A stretch of 64,000 bases of DNA from Brucellaceae bacterium (GCA_020637755.1 JACKJW010000007.1:62001-126000), one strand, 5' to 3'; positions 27,283 to 36,506 are shown, numbered from the stretch's first letter. Notes: generated by a model not told the origin, from the sequence alone. Translations and numbers: made by a program.

Positions 27283-28335
27283 GTGAAAACATTTTCCGTA
27301 AAGTCGCTCGCAATGGCCACCGTCATCGGTACGGCCGCTGCGCTCATGGGTAGTGCGGCTTCGTTCGCGCAGGAAGTCACGCTCAAGCTGCACCAGTTCC
27401 TGCCTGCCCAGGCCAACGTGCCCAAGCAGGTTCTCGATGTCTGGGCCGACAAGATCGAAGCCGATTCCGGCAACCGCATCAAGATCGAGCGCTATCCCTC
27501 CATGCAGCTGGGCGGCAAGCCGCCGGAGCTGATGGACCAGGCGATCGACGGTGCCGTTGACATCGTCTGGACCGTGGTCGGCTACACGCCGGGCCGCTAT
27601 CCGCGTACGGAAGTCTTCGAGCTTCCCTTCATGATGACCAACGCCGAAGCTGTTTCCCGCGCCTACTGGGAAATGTTTGAAAAGGACATGAAGGACAACG
27701 AGTTCAAGAACGTCCACATTCTCGGCACCTGGGTGCACGGCCCCGGCATGATCCACGCCAACCGTCCGATCGTTGAGCCGGGCGACATGAAGGGCCTGAA
27801 GATCCGCGGCGGTTCTCGCGCGGTCAATCTGCTGCTCGAGGAAACCGGTGCGACCCCGGTCGGCATGCCGGTCCCGGCCGTTTCGGAAGCCCTGTCCAAG
27901 GGCGTTCTCGATGCCACGACCATTCCGTGGGAAGTGACTGCTGCCCTCAAGGTTCCGGAACTGGTGAAGAACCACACCGAATTCACCGGCAAGGCGCTCT
28001 ACACGATCACCTTCGTGCTGGCGATGAACAAGGCCAAGTATGATGCCCTTCCGGACGACCTGAAGAAGGTGGTGGACGACAATTCCGGCATGGAATTCTC
28101 GGCCTTTGCGGGCAAGACGCAGGAAGCTGCCGATGGTCCGGCACGCGAAGCTGCCGTCAAGCTCGGCAACAACATCATCACGCTGGACGAGGCCCAGACT
28201 GCCAAGTGGATCGAAGTTTCCAAGCCGGTCTATGACAAGTGGGCTGCCGACATGGACTCCAAGGGCTATGACGGCAAGGCGCTGATCGCCGAGGCTCAGG
28301 CCCTGATCCAGAAATACACCGACGCCCAGAAGTAA
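27283..28335 (+). CDS. dctP: TRAP transporter substrate-binding protein, DctP family
   Basis: A periplasmic binding protein of 350 residues with a signal peptide (KSLAMATVIGTAAALMGSAA, cut before QEVTLKLHQF). The DctP fold is seen in LPAQANVPKQVLDVWADKIE and in LKGLKIRGGSRAVNLLLEE-type segments, where the conserved Arg that binds the substrate carboxylate is expected. The start is GTG 27283 after GGGAGGAACAC. It pairs with the downstream dctQ and dctM. In this operon the cargo is probably an aromatic or other organic acid feeding the homogentisate pathway. The ligand is not shown by sequence. Confidence 0.92.
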   Translation: MKTFSVKSLAMATVIGTAAALMGSAASFAQEVTLKLHQFLPAQANVPKQVLDVWADKIEADSGNRIKIERYPSMQLGGKPPELMDQAIDGAVDIVWTVVGYTPGRYPRTEVFELPFMMTNAEAVSRAYWEMFEKDMKDNEFKNVHILGTWVHGPGMIHANRPIVEPGDMKGLKIRGGSRAVNLLLEETGATPVGMPVPAVSEALSKGVLDATTIPWEVTAALKVPELVKNHTEFTGKALYTITFVLAMNKAKYDALPDDLKKVVDDNSGMEFSAFAGKTQEAADGPAREAAVKLGNNIITLDEAQTAKWIEVSKPVYDKWAADMDSKGYDGKALIAEAQALIQKYTDAQK

Positions 28336-28351
28336 GCGCCGGACACTATCG

Positions 28352-28382
28352 GGCCGGGCGGTCGTGATTGGATCGCCCGGCC
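28352..28382 (+). terminator. Strong hairpin between dctP and dctQ
   Basis: GGCCGGGCG (28352-28360) and CGCCCGGCC (28374-28382) form a perfect 9-bp stem followed by TTTT. It probably ends most dctP transcripts, allowing more binding protein than permease. The remaining 220 bp to dctQ show no other feature. Confidence 0.75.
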
Positions 28383-28605
28383 TTTTGCCGACCGGATATC
28401 CCCTCTGCCATGCCAAGCGCGGAGGGCGGGCTATAACAAAAACCAAATCAGCGGCAGGCATTTCCAATTCGCACCGGTTCTTCGCAACCCCTATGGTGCT
28501 GCCGAACAGGGAAAGCCGGATCCCACGGTTTCGGCGCCCTGTGAGAGCCAACGGGCAAGACCGCCACAAGGCGGCATGACAACGACGTGAGCGGGAGGAT
28601 GACCG

Positions 28606-29136
28606 ATGAAGGTCGGGCGCATAGTCGAGAAAATTGCCAGACTTATGGCGCTGGCCGGCGGTCTGGTTCTGGTAGCCATCACCGTCATCACCTGTGTGTC
28701 CATTGTGGGCCGCGCGCTCATCTTTGCAGGGCTCGGCCCGTTGCCGGGTGATTTTGAACTCGTTGAGGCCGGCGTCGGCTTTGCCGTGTTTGCCTTCCTG
28801 CCCTGGTGCCAGATCAATCGCGGGCACGCATCGGTCGATATCTTCACCAATTTCCTGCCTGAGAGCCTCAATCGCTGGATCGACCTTGTGGCCGAAATCG
28901 TCATGGCTATCGCGGTCTTCATCATCGCCATCCAGCTTTCCAAGGGCATGATGGACAAGATGAGCTACAACGAGACCACCTTCATCCTGCAATTCCCGAT
29001 CTGGTGGGCCTATGCGCTCAGCCTTGCTGCGGCTGTTGCGGCCTGCATCGTGTCTGTCTGGATGGTATTCGTGCGCCTGCGCGAAGTGGCCACCGGCAAG
29101 TCTGAATTCGGCCCTGGCCTGGGAGCACACCATTGA
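28606..29136 (+). CDS. dctQ: TRAP transporter small permease, DctQ family
   Basis: A 176-residue four-helix inner-membrane protein. Helices are visible at LAGGLVLVAITVITCVSIVG, AGVGFAVFAFLPW, LVAEIVMAIAVFIIAI and ALSLAAAVAACIVSVWMVF. The segment after helix 2, CQINRGHASVDIF, is typical of DctQ. The start ATG follows CGGGAGGATGACCG. Its stop overlaps the dctM start (TTGA at 29133-29136), consistent with obligate pairing of the two permease subunits. Confidence 0.9.
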   Translation: MKVGRIVEKIARLMALAGGLVLVAITVITCVSIVGRALIFAGLGPLPGDFELVEAGVGFAVFAFLPWCQINRGHASVDIFTNFLPESLNRWIDLVAEIVMAIAVFIIAIQLSKGMMDKMSYNETTFILQFPIWWAYALSLAAAVAACIVSVWMVFVRLREVATGKSEFGPGLGAHH

Positions 29137-30458
29137 GCAATCTTGAAATCGGCATCTGGTCGTTCCCGGCCCTGCTCCTTCTCATCTTCCTGCGCTTGCC
29201 CATTGGCCTTTCCATGCTGGCAACCGGCTTTGTCGGCACCTGGCTCGTCATGGACTTCAATTGGCTGCCCATCATGGCGAAGATGAAGAACGAGACCTAC
29301 TCGACCTTCTCCAGCTATTCGCTGTCCATCGTTCCCCTGTTCCTCCTCATGGGCCAGTTCGCCACACTGGGCGGCATGTCGCAGTCGCTGTTCAAGGCGG
29401 CAGAAACCTGGATGGGGCACAAGCGCGGCGGCGTCGCCATGGCTGCCGTTGGCGCCTGCGCGGGCTTCGGCGCCATTTGCGGTTCGTCCCTGGCCACGGC
29501 CGCCACGATGAGCCAGGTCGCGCTGCCGGAATTGAAGCGCTACGGCTATTCCGGCGCATTGGCCACCGGTACGCTTGCTGCGGGCGGCACGCTCGGCATC
29601 CTCATCCCGCCTTCGGTCGTGCTGGTGATTTATGCGATCCTGACCGAGCAGAACATCGCCAAGCTGTTTGTGGCGGTGTTTGTTCCCGGCCTCCTGGCGG
29701 CCGTTGGCTACATGATCGCCATCTCGATCTATGTCCGCGTCTACCCGGATTCTGCCGGTCAGCGCGAACGCGCGCCCTATTCCGAGCGCTTCCGCGCGCT
29801 GCTCGATGTCTGGCCGGTTCTGCTTGTTTTCCTGTCGGTCGTCGGCGGTATCTATCTCGGCTGGTTCACGCCCACCGAAGGCGCGGCGGTCGGTGCGGCC
29901 GGCACGGGCCTGATCGCCTTCATCAATGGCGGACTGACCAAGCGAACGCTGCTGGATTCGGTGCTCGCGACAGCCTCGGCCACGGGCATGATCTTCTTCA
30001 TTGTCTTCGGTGCTTCCGTTTACAACGGCTTCCTGGCATTGAGCCAGGTTCCGCAGGAGGTCGCCGAATGGGTCGTCCATCAGGGCTTCAATCCCTGGAT
30101 GGTTCTGGGCCTGATCCTCGTCATTTATCTGGTGCTGGGCTGCGTCATGGATTCGCTGTCGATGATCCTGCTCACGATCCCGATCTTCTTCCCCATCGTT
30201 TCCGGTCTCGACTACGGCCTGTCACTGGAGGAGTTTGCCATCTGGTTCGGCATCCTCGTCCTGATTGTCGTGGAGGTGGGGCTGATCACACCGCCAGTCG
30301 GCATGAACCTCTTCGTCATCAATTCGATGGCCAAGGAAACTCCGATCTCGGCCACATACCGGGGCGTGATGCCCTTCGTGACATCCGACCTGCTGCGCAC
30401 CGTCATCCTGGTGATCTTCCCGTCGATCACGCTTGGGCTGCTGCGCCTGCTCTACTGA
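29133..30458 (+). CDS. dctM: TRAP transporter large permease, DctM family
   Basis: A 441-residue inner-membrane protein with about 12 helices that carries the Na+-coupled substrate path. Family blocks are GACAGFGAICGSSLATAATM, AAGGTLGILIPPSVVLVIY and LITPPVGMNLFVINSMA. The start is TTG 29133, overlapping dctQ. It closes the catabolic and uptake run and is followed by a terminator. Confidence 0.93.
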   Translation: MSNLEIGIWSFPALLLLIFLRLPIGLSMLATGFVGTWLVMDFNWLPIMAKMKNETYSTFSSYSLSIVPLFLLMGQFATLGGMSQSLFKAAETWMGHKRGGVAMAAVGACAGFGAICGSSLATAATMSQVALPELKRYGYSGALATGTLAAGGTLGILIPPSVVLVIYAILTEQNIAKLFVAVFVPGLLAAVGYMIAISIYVRVYPDSAGQRERAPYSERFRALLDVWPVLLVFLSVVGGIYLGWFTPTEGAAVGAAGTGLIAFINGGLTKRTLLDSVLATASATGMIFFIVFGASVYNGFLALSQVPQEVAEWVVHQGFNPWMVLGLILVIYLVLGCVMDSLSMILLTIPIFFPIVSGLDYGLSLEEFAIWFGILVLIVVEVGLITPPVGMNLFVINSMAKETPISATYRGVMPFVTSDLLRTVILVIFPSITLGLLRLLY

Positions 30459-30486
30459 CCCAAGGCAAGGATTAACCGGATAACGC

Positions 30487-30523
30487 AAAAGGCCCTTCCC
30501 GGCAGTCCAGGAGGGGCCTTTTT
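30487..30523. terminator. Bidirectional terminator between dctM and sulP
   Basis: AAAAGGCCCTTCC and GGAGGGGCCTTTTT pair with one wobble around a short loop. A-run and T-run flank the stem, so it can serve both dctM (+) and the convergent sulP (-). Confidence 0.8.
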
Positions 30524-30568
30524 GTATCTTGCGGCTTCAGGGTTGGCGTGCTGCCGGGCAAGTCCGTC

Positions 30569-32344
30569 TCAGTGCACGGCCGGCCGCTTCGGTGCTGCCG
30601 TCGCAGTCAGCTTGCCGCCCAGTTCATGCACCGCCTGATACTGTGTCAGGAACACCTTGCCGGTCAGGTGATGGAAGAAGTCCGTCCGCTTCAGCCGGTC
30701 CATCACCGGGCCCTTCACCTCGGAAAGATGGAACTTCACGCCCAGCGATTTCAGGCGCTCGTTGATCGCCTCGATGGATTCCAGGGCACTCATGTCGATG
30801 GCATTGACCGCCGGGCACATGAGGATCACGTGTTTCAGTTCCGGGCGCTTTGCGACCATGTCGTAGATCTGGTCCTCCAGGAAGCGCGCATTGGCGAAAT
30901 AGAGGCTCTCGTCGACACGCAGCGTCAGGATCGCCGGATCGGTGACCACCTCGTGGCGCAGCACGTTGCGGAAATGCTCGGTTCCCGGAACCTGTCCGAC
31001 AATCGCCATGTGCGGCTTGGACGATTTGTACAGATGGATGAGAACGGAAAGTCCGACACCGGTGGACACACCGATCTCCACGCCAAGGAACAACGTGACG
31101 AGGATGGTCGCGGCCACCGCGATGAAGTCGGCCTTGTTGTAGGTCCATGTGCGCTTGAGGATCGAGAAGTCGACCAGCGACAGCACCGCCACGATGATGG
31201 TCGCGGCAAGGGTGGCCTGCGGCAGGTAGGCGAGCAACGGGGTGAGGATCAGCGTGGCCACGGCCAGGCCAACCGCGGTGAAGGCCCCGGCGGCAGGCGT
31301 CTCGGCTCCGGCATCAAAATTGACCACGGAGCGCGCAAAGCCCCCTGTCACCGGATAGCCGCCGGAGATCCCGGCCGCGATGTTGGCGGTGCCAAGGCCG
31401 ATCAGTTCCTGGTCCGGATTGATGCGTTGGCGGCGCTTGGCGGCAAGCGTCTGGGCAACGGAGACCGACTCCACAAACCCGATGATCGAAATCAGCACCG
31501 CAGAGCCTGCGAGACTGAGCCAGAGGTCCGGCGAAAAGCTCGGCAGCGTCAGCGGCGGCAGCCCCTGCGGCACATCGCCGACGAGCTTGACGCCATGATT
31601 GCCCAGGTTGAAGACGAAGGCGATGAGCGTGGTGATGGCCACCGCGCCGACCGGACCTGCCTTGGCCAGGATGTCGGCCATGCGCGGCTTCAGCCCCTTG
31701 GCAAGCAGCAGCGGCTTCAGGCCCTTTCGCACCCAGAACAGAAACGCCGTGGAGGCGACGCCGATCACGAGCGTGATGGGATTGGTCTCTGTCAGATGCT
31801 TCAGCAGTGCCGTGACAATTTCATAGAGATTATGGCCGCCCGCCTTCACGCCCAGAATGTGCTTGAGCTGGCTGGCGGCGATGATGATGCCGGACGCCGT
31901 GATGAAGCCGGCAATGACGGGGTGTGATAGGAAATTGGCAAGAAAGCCGAGGCGGAAGACGCCGAGCACCAGCAGGAAGACACCGGACAGGAAGGCCAGC
32001 GTGATGGCCGCCGCGATGTATTCCGGCGTTCCGTTGGCCGCAATGTTGCCCACTGCGGCCGCCGTCATCAGCGAGACAACGGCAACGGGGCCGACGGCGA
32101 GTGCCCGGCTGGTGCCGAAGATTGCGTAGGCGACCAGCGGCAGGATCGAGGCGTACAGGCCCATTTCAGCCGGCAGGCCTGCCAGCAGGGCATAGGCGAG
32201 CGATTGCGGGATCAGCATGATCGTCACGATCACGGCGGCGACGAGGTCATTGGTCGCCATGTCGCGGTTGTAGCTCCGCCCCCAGTCCAGGATGGGCATG
32301 AAACGTCTGGCCCTGGCCAGAACCGCATTGTCACTGTTCAGCAT
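30569..32344 (-). CDS. SulP-family anion permease with STAS domain
   Basis: A 591-residue inner-membrane transporter. The hydrophobic domain (helix 1 region VAAVIVTIMLIPQSLAYALL) covers the first 420 residues with the SulP block GPVAVVSLMTAA. A cytoplasmic STAS domain follows, with the AIDMSALESIEAI nucleotide-loop region. SulP proteins move sulfate, bicarbonate or dicarboxylates. It is the last gene of the leftward sulfur cluster, downstream of the SQR fusion, so sulfate or sulfite handling is likely; specificity cannot be read from sequence. Confidence 0.9.
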   Translation of the reverse strand: MLNSDNAVLARARRFMPILDWGRSYNRDMATNDLVAAVIVTIMLIPQSLAYALLAGLPAEMGLYASILPLVAYAIFGTSRALAVGPVAVVSLMTAAAVGNIAANGTPEYIAAAITLAFLSGVFLLVLGVFRLGFLANFLSHPVIAGFITASGIIIAASQLKHILGVKAGGHNLYEIVTALLKHLTETNPITLVIGVASTAFLFWVRKGLKPLLLAKGLKPRMADILAKAGPVGAVAITTLIAFVFNLGNHGVKLVGDVPQGLPPLTLPSFSPDLWLSLAGSAVLISIIGFVESVSVAQTLAAKRRQRINPDQELIGLGTANIAAGISGGYPVTGGFARSVVNFDAGAETPAAGAFTAVGLAVATLILTPLLAYLPQATLAATIIVAVLSLVDFSILKRTWTYNKADFIAVAATILVTLFLGVEIGVSTGVGLSVLIHLYKSSKPHMAIVGQVPGTEHFRNVLRHEVVTDPAILTLRVDESLYFANARFLEDQIYDMVAKRPELKHVILMCPAVNAIDMSALESIEAINERLKSLGVKFHLSEVKGPVMDRLKRTDFFHHLTGKVFLTQYQAVHELGGKLTATAAPKRPAVH

Positions 32345-32414
32345 CGCTCGTTTCCGTGGCGGACCGGCCGCCGCAAAGGGGTGCGCGGCAGAGCCATTCC
32401 GCCGCGCTCCGGTT

Positions 32415-34091
32415 TCACTTGATGTCGGCCATCTCAGGCTCGGCCAGCCATTCCTTGCCCTTCAGCATGGCCTTCCAATAGACCGGCGGCAGGATCTTTT
32501 CCTTGAGCATCCAGGCAAGTGCAGACGGCTTCGTGCCGTCGATCATCCAGCCGGGGAAGCTCGGCAGCAGCTTCCCGCCATAGCCGAATTCGGCCAGCAC
32601 GATCTTGCCGCGCTCCACCGTCAGCGGGCAGGAGCCATAACCGTCGTAATGTGCAACGCCCTTGGCGTGGCCCATGTCGGCCAGCACATTGTTGGCCACC
32701 ACCGGGGCTTGCTTGCGCGCTGCCGCTGCGGTCTTGGCATTGGGGGCATTCATCACGTCGCCGAGCGACCAGATGTTCTGGAACGTCTTGTGGCGCAGCG
32801 TGTTCTGGTCGACATCCACCCAGCCCGCTGCGTCGGCCAGCGGTGAGACGCGCACGAAATCCGGCGCGACCTGCGGCGGCACCACGTGGATCATGTCGAA
32901 ACCGGTTTCCACGATTTCCGAATTGCCGTCAGCATCGGTCTTCTTGAACCATGCCGTCTTGCCCGGCCCGTCGATCTTGACCAGGTTGTGCATGAAGTTG
33001 ACATGCGCGTTGTACTTGCGGATGTATTCTTCAAGCGCGGGAACATAATCCTTCACGCCGAACAGCACGCCGCCGGCATTGTAGAACTGGATGTCGATGT
33101 CCTTCAGGCGCCCGGTCCGGAACCAGTGGTCGGCGGACAGGTAGAGTGCCTTCTGGGGCGCGCCGGCGCATTTGATCGGCATCGGCGGCTGGGTGAAGAC
33201 GGCGCGGCCGCCCTTCAACTCCTGCACCAGCTTCCAGGTGTAGGGAGCCAGGTCGTAGCGGTAGTTGGAGGTGACGCCGTTGCGCCCCAACGTGGCAGCC
33301 AGGCCCTCGATGCCGTTCCAGTTCAGCTTGAGACCGGGGGCCACGATCAGCCGGTTGTACTTCACGACGCGGCAGCCATCGAGGATGACGGCATTTTCCT
33401 TTGGCTCAAACGCCGCGACGGCGGCCTTGATCCAGTGGACACCGCGCGGGATCAGGCTTCCCATGGTCTTGGCGGTCACTTCCGGCGCGAAGACGCCCGC
33501 GCCAACCAATGTCCAGCCGGGCTGATAGTAATGGGCATCCGCCGGATCGATGATGGCGATGTCGAGATCGCCCTTGCGGGCCAGCAAGCTGGCGGCGACC
33601 GAGATGCCGGCGGCACCTCCACCGATGATCACGATGTCATGGGTTGCATCCGCAATGTCCGTCGGCGTCTTACCACCATTGGCAATGCGGCGCACCACGC
33701 CGTGCATGTCATATCCGGCTTGCGCGGTGGAAGCCAGGATTGAGGGCAGATCGGCGCCCTTGGCACCCTGGTCGAGCGACCACAGCGTCGCCGAGCGCGT
33801 GCCGGTGCGGCAATAGGCAAAGACCGGCTTGGGCAGACGGGCAAACTCGGTGCCGAAGCTGGCCGCATCTTCGTCGGTCACCTTGCCGGAGACCACCGGA
33901 AGATAGCTGGTTTCGATGCCGAATTTCCTGGCTGCCTGTTCGATCTCGGTAAAGACCGGCTGGTCTGCACCTTCGCCGTCCGGCCGGTTGCAGATGATCG
34001 AGCGGAACCCCGCTGCGGCGATTTCAGCCACCTCGGCGGCCGTGATCTGCGGGCTGACAGTCAGCTCGGTGTTGATTGTTTTCATGTCCAT
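32415..34091 (-). CDS. Rhodanese-like DUF442 domain fused to sulfide:quinone oxidoreductase-type flavoprotein
   Basis: A 558-residue two-domain protein. Residues 1-110 are a DUF442 (TIGR01244-type sulfur transferase) domain with the rhodanese-like active loop CRTGTR (Cys94). From about 150 a Rossmann domain IVIIGGGAAGISVAASL begins an SQR-type flavoprotein, with further cysteines at IKCAGAPQKAL and GYGSCPLT that can form the sulfide-oxidising pair. Predicted role: oxidise sulfide to persulfide, pass electrons to quinone and hand sulfane sulfur to an acceptor. ATG 34091 follows GGGAGGG. It belongs to the bigR-controlled cluster. Confidence 0.88.
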   Translation of the reverse strand: MDMKTINTELTVSPQITAAEVAEIAAAGFRSIICNRPDGEGADQPVFTEIEQAARKFGIETSYLPVVSGKVTDEDAASFGTEFARLPKPVFAYCRTGTRSATLWSLDQGAKGADLPSILASTAQAGYDMHGVVRRIANGGKTPTDIADATHDIVIIGGGAAGISVAASLLARKGDLDIAIIDPADAHYYQPGWTLVGAGVFAPEVTAKTMGSLIPRGVHWIKAAVAAFEPKENAVILDGCRVVKYNRLIVAPGLKLNWNGIEGLAATLGRNGVTSNYRYDLAPYTWKLVQELKGGRAVFTQPPMPIKCAGAPQKALYLSADHWFRTGRLKDIDIQFYNAGGVLFGVKDYVPALEEYIRKYNAHVNFMHNLVKIDGPGKTAWFKKTDADGNSEIVETGFDMIHVVPPQVAPDFVRVSPLADAAGWVDVDQNTLRHKTFQNIWSLGDVMNAPNAKTAAAARKQAPVVANNVLADMGHAKGVAHYDGYGSCPLTVERGKIVLAEFGYGGKLLPSFPGWMIDGTKPSALAWMLKEKILPPVYWKAMLKGKEWLAEPEMADIK

Positions 34092-34118
34092 GGTCGTTTT
34101 CCCTCCCGGCTATACGGG

Positions 34119-34150
34119 TGCAAACATCTTTATGTTAATATGTATTTGCA
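34119..34150. promoter_or_regulatory. AT-rich inverted repeats upstream of the SQR fusion
   Basis: TGCAAA (34119-34124) and TTTGCA (34145-34150) enclose a second repeat, AACAT (34123-34127) with ATGTT (34132-34136). The site lies 28-59 bp upstream of the SQR fusion start and may be an internal promoter or a weak ArsR-type operator. The rest of the 133-bp gap shows nothing clear. Confidence 0.35.
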
Positions 34151-34224
34151 AGGCATCTATTGGTCGCACAACCGCAACGGCCTGCGTCTTGGCGTGCCTT
34201 TACGTGTTTTTGCGTGCCGGCCCG

Positions 34225-34560
34225 TTAGCCCCGCATCTGCTGGACCAGCATGAAGAGATTTTGACACCGTGCGCCTGAGCGGCAATAGGCGAGCACCGGG
34301 CGCGGCAGGTCGTCGAGTGCGGCACCCATGGCTTCCACATTGTCACGGGTGATCGCACCGCTGACGACGGGAATGAACCGGAAGGTGAGCCCCGCTTCCT
34401 TCGCCGCCGCTTGGATCAGCGCATGGCCGACGGCCCCGTCTTCCGTGTCGGGCCGGTTGCAGATCAGGCTCTTGAAGCCAGCCTCCGCGATGGGGCGCAC
34501 ATGCTCCACCGAGATTTGCGGCGCAACAGCGAAGTCTTCCGTGATCTGCCGGACTTCCAT
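34225..34560 (-). CDS. Stand-alone DUF442 rhodanese-like sulfur transferase
   Basis: A 111-residue protein homologous to the N-terminal domain of the SQR fusion: IAEAGFKSLICNRPD here against IAAAGFRSIICNRPD there. It carries the active loop CRSGAR with its sulfur-accepting Cys near residue 95. It probably moves persulfide sulfur, for instance onto glutathione for the adjacent dioxygenase. RBS GAGGG precedes the ATG. The gene lies between the dioxygenase and the SQR fusion in one leftward operon. Confidence 0.85.
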   Translation of the reverse strand: MEVRQITEDFAVAPQISVEHVRPIAEAGFKSLICNRPDTEDGAVGHALIQAAAKEAGLTFRFIPVVSGAITRDNVEAMGAALDDLPRPVLAYCRSGARCQNLFMLVQQMRG

Positions 34561-34620
34561 GACGTGATCCCTCTTGGCATGGCCCGCCGCTTCTTTCCGG
34601 CGGACGGGCCGGCTGTTCTC

Positions 34621-35511
34621 TCAGAGCCCGTTGAGCGGGACCTTCAGGAAAGTTTTGCCGCTTTCATCCTTCGGTGGCAACTGGCCCGCGCGCATATTCA
34701 CCTGCAGCGAAGGGATGATGAGCTTCGGCATGTCGAGCACCGCATCGCGCTCCGTGCGGAAGCGGATGAAATCTTCCCGCGTCTTGCCGGCGCCGACATG
34801 GATATTGTGTTCGCGCTCTGCCTTCACCGTGGTCTCCCACTGGATGTCGCGGCCATTCGGACCGTAGTCGTGGCACATGAAGAGCCGCGTCTCGTCAGGC
34901 AGCTCCAGCACGCGCATGATGGAATCGTAGAGCGTGCCGGCATCACCGCCGGGGAAATCCGCGCGCGCCGAGCCGCCGTCCGGCATGAATAGTGTGTCGC
35001 CCACGAAGGCCGCATCGCCGATCACATGGGTCATGCAGGCCGGCGTATGGCCGGGGGTGTGGATGGCATGGGCCGTCATCGAGCCGATCTGGTAGGTGTC
35101 GCCATCCTTGAACAGGCGGTCGAACTGCGAGCCGTCGCGCTGGAATTCGGTGCCCTCATTGAAGATCTTGCCGAACGTGTCCTGGATGATGGTGATGTTC
35201 TCGCCGATGCCGAGCTTGCCGCCGAGCTTCTGCTGGATGTAGGGCGCAGCGGACAGGTGGTCGGCATGCACATGGGTCTCGATGATCCATTCCAGCTTGA
35301 GGCCGTGGTCCTTGATGAAGGCGATGATCTTGTCGGCCCCGTCATAGGTGATGCGGCCGGCGGCATAGTCGATGTCCATGACCGAATCGATCACGGCGCA
35401 GGAGGTCGAGGCGGGATCCTTGACCACATAGGAAATCGTGTTGGTCGGCGCATCGAAGAAGGCCGTGACTTCCGGCTTGACAGACGGTTCGGGCGTGAAG
35501 GGCAGGGACAT
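34621..35511 (-). CDS. blh: Persulfide dioxygenase of the Blh/ETHE1 type
   Basis: This 296-residue MBL-fold non-haem iron enzyme oxidises glutathione persulfide to sulfite. The metal motif THVHADH near residue 100 is intact, followed by HTPGHTPACMTH and GDTLFMPDGGSARADFPGG, the latter typical of the Blh/persulfide dioxygenase group. RBS AAGGAGAA precedes the ATG. In Xylella and Agrobacterium the blh gene is the main target of BigR and removes H2S, and the same neighbours occur here. Confidence 0.92.
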   Translation of the reverse strand: MSLPFTPEPSVKPEVTAFFDAPTNTISYVVKDPASTSCAVIDSVMDIDYAAGRITYDGADKIIAFIKDHGLKLEWIIETHVHADHLSAAPYIQQKLGGKLGIGENITIIQDTFGKIFNEGTEFQRDGSQFDRLFKDGDTYQIGSMTAHAIHTPGHTPACMTHVIGDAAFVGDTLFMPDGGSARADFPGGDAGTLYDSIMRVLELPDETRLFMCHDYGPNGRDIQWETTVKAEREHNIHVGAGKTREDFIRFRTERDAVLDMPKLIIPSLQVNMRAGQLPPKDESGKTFLKVPLNGL

Positions 35512-35538
35512 GGGACTGTTCTCCTTTGAGGGAATCTT

Positions 35539-35979
35539 TCAGGCGGCGGCCAGGCGCAGCGAACGTTTCATGATGAAGCGGGCGGCGACGATGCCGGCCA
35601 CCATCGCCGCGAGAAAGGTCATGGTCGGAACGAAGCCGATGCCGATGGCCGGCACGGCACCGCCGGGGCAGAAGCCCGCGATGCCCCAGCCAATGCCGAA
35701 GACGGCCGAACCGCCCACCAGCTTGGCATCGATGATCCGGCTGGTTGGCACGTTGAAGGTGTCAGCGTAAAGCGGCTTGGCCGCAGCGCCGAAGACGAGC
35801 CGGTAGCCGATGGCCGCAACCACCAGCGCCCCGCCCATGACGAAGATGAGGCTCGGGTCCCAACTTCCCGCGACGTCGAAGAAGTTGAGCACCTTGGCCG
35901 GGTTGGCCATGCCGGAAATCGCGATGCCGAGGCCGAAGACGAGACCGGAGGCAAGTGATGCAAGATTGGCTTTCATCAT
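35539..35979 (-). CDS. YeeE/YedE-family half-transporter (second half)
   Basis: A 146-residue membrane protein with about four helices and the signature WGIAGFCPGGAVPAIG, whose Cys is the sulfur-relay type residue of YeeE/YedE (TsuA) thiosulfate carriers. It begins five bases after the stop of the other half; its GGAGG lies in that gene's end, so the two are co-translated and probably assemble into one carrier. Likely cargo is thiosulfate or another sulfane-sulfur compound. Starts 35979 and 35976 (MM) are equivalent. Confidence 0.85.
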   Translation of the reverse strand: MMKANLASLASGLVFGLGIAISGMANPAKVLNFFDVAGSWDPSLIFVMGGALVVAAIGYRLVFGAAAKPLYADTFNVPTSRIIDAKLVGGSAVFGIGWGIAGFCPGGAVPAIGIGFVPTMTFLAAMVAGIVAARFIMKRSLRLAAA

Positions 35980-35982
35980 GGC

Positions 35983-36408
35983 TCAGCCTCCGATCACGTG
36001 GCGCATCACATAGACCGTCAGGCCGGTCGTGATCATGAAGGTGATGGTGGCGACGATCGAGCGCGGCGACAGGCGCGCCATGCCGCAGACCCCGTGTCCG
36101 GAGGTGCAGCCCGAACCGTAGGTGACGCCGATGCCGACGATAAAACCACCGACGATCATCTCGGCAGTGCTGATCGGCACGCCGAAGGGAACGGCTCCGC
36201 CCATCAGGACATAGAGGACCGGAGCCGCCACGGCGCCGATGAGGAAGGCGATGCGCCAGCCATTGTTGGGAGCGTAGGGCGGCAGGATTCCGCCGAGAAT
36301 GCCGGTCATTCCGGCAATGCGGCCGTTGAAGGCCATCAGCATCACGGCCGAAAGGCCGATCAGGACGCCGCCGGTCAGCGACTGGTACGGAGTGAAATCC
36401 GTGATCAT
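35983..36408 (-). CDS. YeeE/YedE-family half-transporter (first half)
   Basis: A 141-residue membrane protein with about four helices and the signature TYGSGCTSGHGVCGMARLS, with two cysteines in the YeeE-type pore motif. Together with the following 146-residue protein it makes a split version of the roughly 350-residue carriers found twice elsewhere in this window. It is the first gene of the leftward sulfide operon and starts 61 bp from the BigR palindrome. Confidence 0.85.
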   Translation of the reverse strand: MITDFTPYQSLTGGVLIGLSAVMLMAFNGRIAGMTGILGGILPPYAPNNGWRIAFLIGAVAAPVLYVLMGGAVPFGVPISTAEMIVGGFIVGIGVTYGSGCTSGHGVCGMARLSPRSIVATITFMITTGLTVYVMRHVIGG

Positions 36409-36469
36409 GGTATGTTGCCCTCACCTTGTCGTTTTTGGATCAGCTTGTCATTCGCTGGTATGGTGTGTA

Positions 36470-36493
36470 TATATGTGAACATGTGCACATATA
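36470..36493. promoter_or_regulatory. BigR-type operator in the divergent gap
   Basis: TATATGTG (36470-36477) and CACATATA (36486-36493) form a perfect 8-bp-arm palindrome with an 8-base spacer. It ends 13 bp before bigR and lies in the 98-bp gap shared with the leftward operon. An AT-rich palindrome here fits an ArsR-family dimer repressing both directions. Confidence 0.65.
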
Positions 36494-36506
36494 CAATAAA
36501 AAAGAT

